This document shows positions 60,435 through 64,000 of a stretch of DNA of 64,000 nt, one piece after another. Numbering within the stretch: position 1 is the stretch's first letter; every line of letters begins with the position of its first letter. Under the pieces are notes generated by a model. The model had not been told where the DNA came from. It worked only from the letters and a program-made list of their open reading frames with translations, and did not search any database. The translations under genes were made by a program, and so were the position numbers. Origin of the DNA: Marsupella aquatica (taxonomy: Eukaryota > Marchantiophyta); contig OZ316891.1 of NCBI GenBank assembly GCA_973895155.1, positions 7,006,001 through 7,070,000 on the forward strand. Reading direction: 5' to 3'.

Positions 60435-61195
60435 CCCTTAGTTAGAGTCACGGCCTAGAGTCTTCATTCTAACTCTAGACAGTGGGCATGGGACTAACTT
60501 TGATTGGGATTATATACTTATCCATACATAGAATAGATTGGACTCAAATTTTAAGGGTAAAAACTTTTGATTGGGATTATATACTTATTGATACATAGAA
60601 TAGATTGGACTCAAAATTTTAAGGGTAAAAACTTTTGATTGGGATTATATACTTATCGATACATAGAATAGATTGGACTCAAAATTTTAAGGGTAAAACT
60701 TTTGATTGGGATTATCTACAACTATAATAAGGGATCCTGCATTTTTTTTGTCCTTCAAATGTCCCAATACAAAAGAGCTCCTGAGCGGGAAAGATCCACA
60801 GCCATTGGATCCGTTTGGCTGTTTTCTCTGACCATGGATGGAGGAAATGGGCACCCCTGGTGCATATGTGCTTCCCCACCTACCCTGCCCAATAAATGTC
60901 CCAGCCCGACTCCCTATGGACCAGCCCTCTTTGCGCCATGCAACGCAAGGGCATAGGGCTTGTATACTTAAAATTGGACTCAAATTTTAAGGATAAAATA
61001 ACGGCCTAGAGTCTTCATTCTAACTCTAGATAGTAGGCCCTGGGACAAACTTTGATTAGGATCATATACTTATCGATACATAGAATAGATCGGACTCAAA
61101 TTTTAAGGGTAATAACTTTTGATTGGGACTATATACTTATAGAAATAGAAACATAGAATAGATTGGACTCAAATTTGAAGGATAAAAATATCAAA
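60435..61195. repeat. array of about 70-bp repeats, interrupted by another element
   Basis: The unit, containing 'tgattgggattatatactta', 'tacatagaatagattggact' and 'caaa(a)ttttaagggtaaaa', occurs about three times from 60495 to 60712. It resumes, partly diverged, from about 60967 to 61180. A larger flank 'cggcctagagtcttcattct' is also duplicated at about 60451 and 60993. The dispersed repeat at 60713-60966 splits a unit. Confidence 0.85.
60713..60966. mobile_element. dispersed repeat, copy 2, inserted in the 70-bp array
   Basis: Collinear with 38917-39145. The left flank is 'gattgggattat' and the right flank resumes with 'tatactta', so the array unit appears interrupted by this segment. This gives an empty-site comparison with the neighbouring intact units and supports true insertion. 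The element is about 250 bp without evident coding capacity. Confidence 0.65.
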
Positions 61196-61501
61196 ACCGC
61201 CATTATCCAACATCCATATAAAAGCAAGAAACGCCAAAGCACACGCCCCTCGTTCTATCTACCCCACCTTACCTTCTATGGTTAGAAACCTGGTGCATCG
61301 TCACCTCATTCTCTCTAAGCTTTGCTTACAGTCAGTCTATGGTCGCTTGCTTACGGTCTATGGTTAGAAACCTGGTGAATCCATGGTTTTAGAGATGGTT
61401 TTAGCACTCTTTGCCTGTGGTGAACAGACTGTTCTGCAATGAAGAGTAGCACCAGAGACTCCTCCGATCCTCCCTGCTAGTCCTGTAGGGAGGCAACAAC
61501 C

Positions 61502-63861
61502 ATGGTGTCTGTAAGACTCACTCGTTGCTCGCTTGTGAAGCCCACTCCGGCAGTGCTCGCTGGGAGCCCATCTCCTTCGCCATTGCCATTCTCTTTGACA
61601 CTGCCCAATGCAGCTGCTCGCCTTTGCAGTATTAACAGAACAATGGCTTCTTCGGTGTCCTCCCAGCTCCTCCACTGCAGAATCGCTCCCGGCTGCTGCT
61701 GCCCATCTCTCCCCTTCTCGTCCCTCGGCTCCCCTTCTCTGCTGCCTCCATCCCCGGTCAGCAGGCTTCGACAATTGGCGAGGAGAAGCGCTTTTCTATG
61801 CGGCAAGGGCAGACTGACTGGTGCAGCAAGTGGGATTCACAGCTCAAACAATGTGGCAATTCCCCGGCCTTACGTGTCAGGTGAGTTCTCTCTATGACTC
61901 GTATGCGGGTTGTCAATTTCATGGAATTTTCAAGGATATCCAACCAATTCCTGTTGTCTCATTATTGGAACTATTGCAAGAGCTGACATAGACAATTCAC
62001 GTTGGAATCAGCGTCAGCAACAGCAGGAGATGCTCCAGCGGTGAAGGAGCTGTCCAAGACTTTTGACTTCGCCTCGGAAGAGCGGCTGTACAGTTGGTAC
62101 TTTTCTCAACGGATGGTGGATGTGATTAGAAGCTATGTTTCTTAGTGTCGAATTCAAGGAACTTTAGGCATTCAATTTGACAACTGCTGGGAAGAACTTG
62201 GTGTCTCTGAATGCATATATTTGACAAGGAGATAGAGAATGGTGATTTGGGCAAATGAGATGATATGGGCCTTGCTCAGGTGGGAATCTGAAGGCCATTT
62301 CAAGCCTAATACGGAGAAGGAAGGAAAACCATTCGTCATGGCAATGCCTCCACCCAATGTCACTGGGGCTCTGCACATGGGCCATGCTATGTTTGTGACT
62401 CTTGAGGTAAGCTCAATGTATCCTGCTGCTGTTAAAGACCCTCAGGTTCTGAAATGACTGTACTTGTTTCAAGCTTTTTTTTAACCTGCCATTGGAATTG
62501 TGGGGTGTGTGTGGTGCACTGACATTTTCTCCGTTGATGTCAAAGGATATTATGACGCGGCATTGGCGGATGCGTGGCCGCCCTTCTCTGTGGGTGCCAG
62601 GTACAGATCATGCAGGTATAGCCACGCAGGTACACTCCCTTATCATGAGGGTTAGCCCTTTCTGTAATGCGTCGTACATAACACTGTGCTGTAAGTATCC
62701 TTTGCAAGAAGATTTGGTCAAGATTTAGATTATCGCATCATTCATTGTTTTTAGTAGCCCTATTCTCGACAGGACGTTGATCACTTCTACCTGCTTGCAG
62801 CTGGTGGTCGAGAAATTGTTGGCTTCCCAGGGTGTGAAACGTGCAGATCTTGGTCGAGAGGAATTTACTAAACGAGTTTGGGAGTGGAAGCACAAGTAGG
62901 TGATCTTCTTTAAACTTCATAAGAGATTGGAAGATATTTCCAGTGTACCTGAGCAACGTCTCTTTAAATCCATAGTAGGGGCATTCGACTCTTGGAGTAC
63001 CTACAGATGATGCCATACAGGGAAACATCACATGGAGAATTATTTGTTGGGGTTTCCCTAATCATCTCTCTTTCATGGATCCTGGTCTCAGCTCTTTCAT
63101 TCTTTAATTCCTTCCTCCCAATCTCGAACAAGCACAACATCGAGCCTGGACAGGGTAGATTATGCTTTGTGATGGTGTCGAATGGAATTTAGTATGTTTT
63201 CCTCAGAGCCGACAAAGTCAAGCTTCCAGCTGGAGTAACTAAAGTGGTAATTCGGATCTAGGTACGGTGGTACAATTACCAATCAAATGCGACGGCTGGG
63301 TGCATCCTGCGACTGGGAAAGAGAGCATTTTACGCTTGACGATCAATTAAGCAGTTCGTGATCTTACCTTTTCGGACAATCATGTTTTCCTTGAGAATTT
63401 AATAGATTCCGATGCTTGTCTTATGCTTTAAGTCAGTAAAGAGGGAATTTTGAAAAATTCAGACGTTGTTGGGCAACTGTTTGCAGAAGCTGTGGTGGAG
63501 GCTTTTGTTCGTCTACATGAGAAAGGTCTCATTTACCGTGGTATGATCTTCGTTTAGTCTTTTGTCTCCCTGACCACAAGGTTGTGTCAGCGCTGATCTT
63601 GGGAAAGTATCTGATGACATTCACTTTAAAGTCAAAAAGTTTGACCGTTTGGTAGACCCTATTGGCTTTCCATTCCACTTCTTCTCTGCAATTGTCTGTA
63701 CTTGACAATTTTATATTGTGCAGACCTTTTTCTTATCAGTATATCTGGGCACATTGTTCCACTTGTTCATTATCTGACCAGTTGGGATGTTTTCTCCGGC
63801 TTCCACAGGGAGTTACATGGTCAATTGGTCTCCAAATCTCCAAACAGCTGTCTCCGACTTG
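61502..63861 (+). CDS. valyl-tRNA synthetase, organelle-targeted, 5' part (eight exons)
   Basis: Exons 61502-61880, 62012-62096, 62280-62406, 62546-62629, 62801-62895, 63262-63353, 63487-63540 and 63809-63861 join in frame with GT-AG introns. The enzyme charges tRNA-Val with valine. Residues 1-126 are Ser/Arg/Pro-rich, like a transit peptide for plastid or mitochondrion. An internal Met (about residue 48, MASSVSS) could give a shorter form. The class Ia core then begins: [23 protein letters not shown], the HIGH-type signature in [85 protein letters not shown]. The editing domain, KMSKS loop and anticodon-binding domain lie beyond the right edge. The HMGH/GTDHAG combination is typical of ValRS and not IleRS or LeuRS. 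Confidence 0.94.
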
Positions 63862-64000
63862 GTGGGTTTTGTTTTCCATGAGTGAATTAGAATTATATTC
63901 GAGTAGTTCAAAACTATATCTCACTCTAATTACTGGAATTACCATCCTCTGGGTTTATGACAGGGTCGTAGTGATGTCATGCTAAGGTTCTTCCTTTCAA
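63862..64000 (+). other. intron of valyl-tRNA synthetase at the window edge
   Basis: A GTGGGT donor follows exon 8. The sequence to the edge does not continue the expected protein (a Val/Glu-Tyr-Ser-type segment follows SDLEV in relatives), so the next exon should lie outside the window. Confidence 0.6.

Noticed and set aside
1-64000. CRISPR array or bacterial operon
   Set aside because: Tandem arrays here have no repeat-spacer structure, and genes have spliceosomal introns; the DNA is eukaryotic.

Overview
The window is eukaryotic nuclear DNA from a land plant. Support comes from multi-exon genes with ordinary GT-AG introns, a plant-type alpha-expansin, an FdC2-type plastid ferredoxin, a valyl-tRNA synthetase with an organelle-targeting leader, a VASt-domain protein, a U6 snRNA with a plant-type TATA position, and a degenerate Ty1/copia element. 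Several genes are unusual for flowering plants: a fused ergothioneine synthase, a ThrE-like transporter, and a free-methionine-sulfoxide-reductase-like GAF protein. Together with moderate base composition, this suggests a non-seed plant, probably a bryophyte such as a liverwort. That placement is inference; nothing in the window settles the species.

Layout. 0-11 kb: alpha-expansin (731-1483, +), a hairpin element (4051-4178), a single-exon orphan membrane protein (6278-7189, +) and a two-exon ThrE-like transporter (9091-10870, -). 11-21 kb: no convincing complete gene. This stretch holds diverged repeats, a broken EF-hand remnant (16.7 kb), a 161-bp tandem array (17.4-18.05 kb) and a possible F-box fragment (21.03 kb). 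21.2-25.3 kb: a five-exon gene on the minus strand whose splice junctions all keep frame. It encodes an EgtD-EgtB (Egt1-type) fusion of about 757 residues. 30.7-31.4 kb: a small GAF protein on the minus strand. 32.4-33.0 kb: a U6 snRNA followed by a tandem array that carries decaying copies of its 3' end. 33.4-38.9 kb: repeat-rich DNA with remnants of an unidentified, probably element-borne coding region. 40.6-42.6 kb: VASt-domain membrane protein (+). 43-49 kb: minisatellite-like arrays and no recognised gene. 49.0-52.2 kb: secreted lipocalin-like protein (+) with an unusual helical insertion. 53.4-55.1 kb: dead copia gag/protease. 57.5-59.35 kb: FdC2-type ferredoxin (-). 59.8-61.2 kb: repeats. 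61.5 kb to the right edge: first eight exons of valyl-tRNA synthetase (+), continuing outside the window.

The genes do not form an operon-like unit; each appears independent. The strongest lead is the ergothioneine synthase, because the pathway is best known from fungi and bacteria. Gene models were built by hand from open frames, splice-site consensus and family resemblance. Transcript ends are not annotated, and the first exon of the VASt and GAF genes is uncertain.
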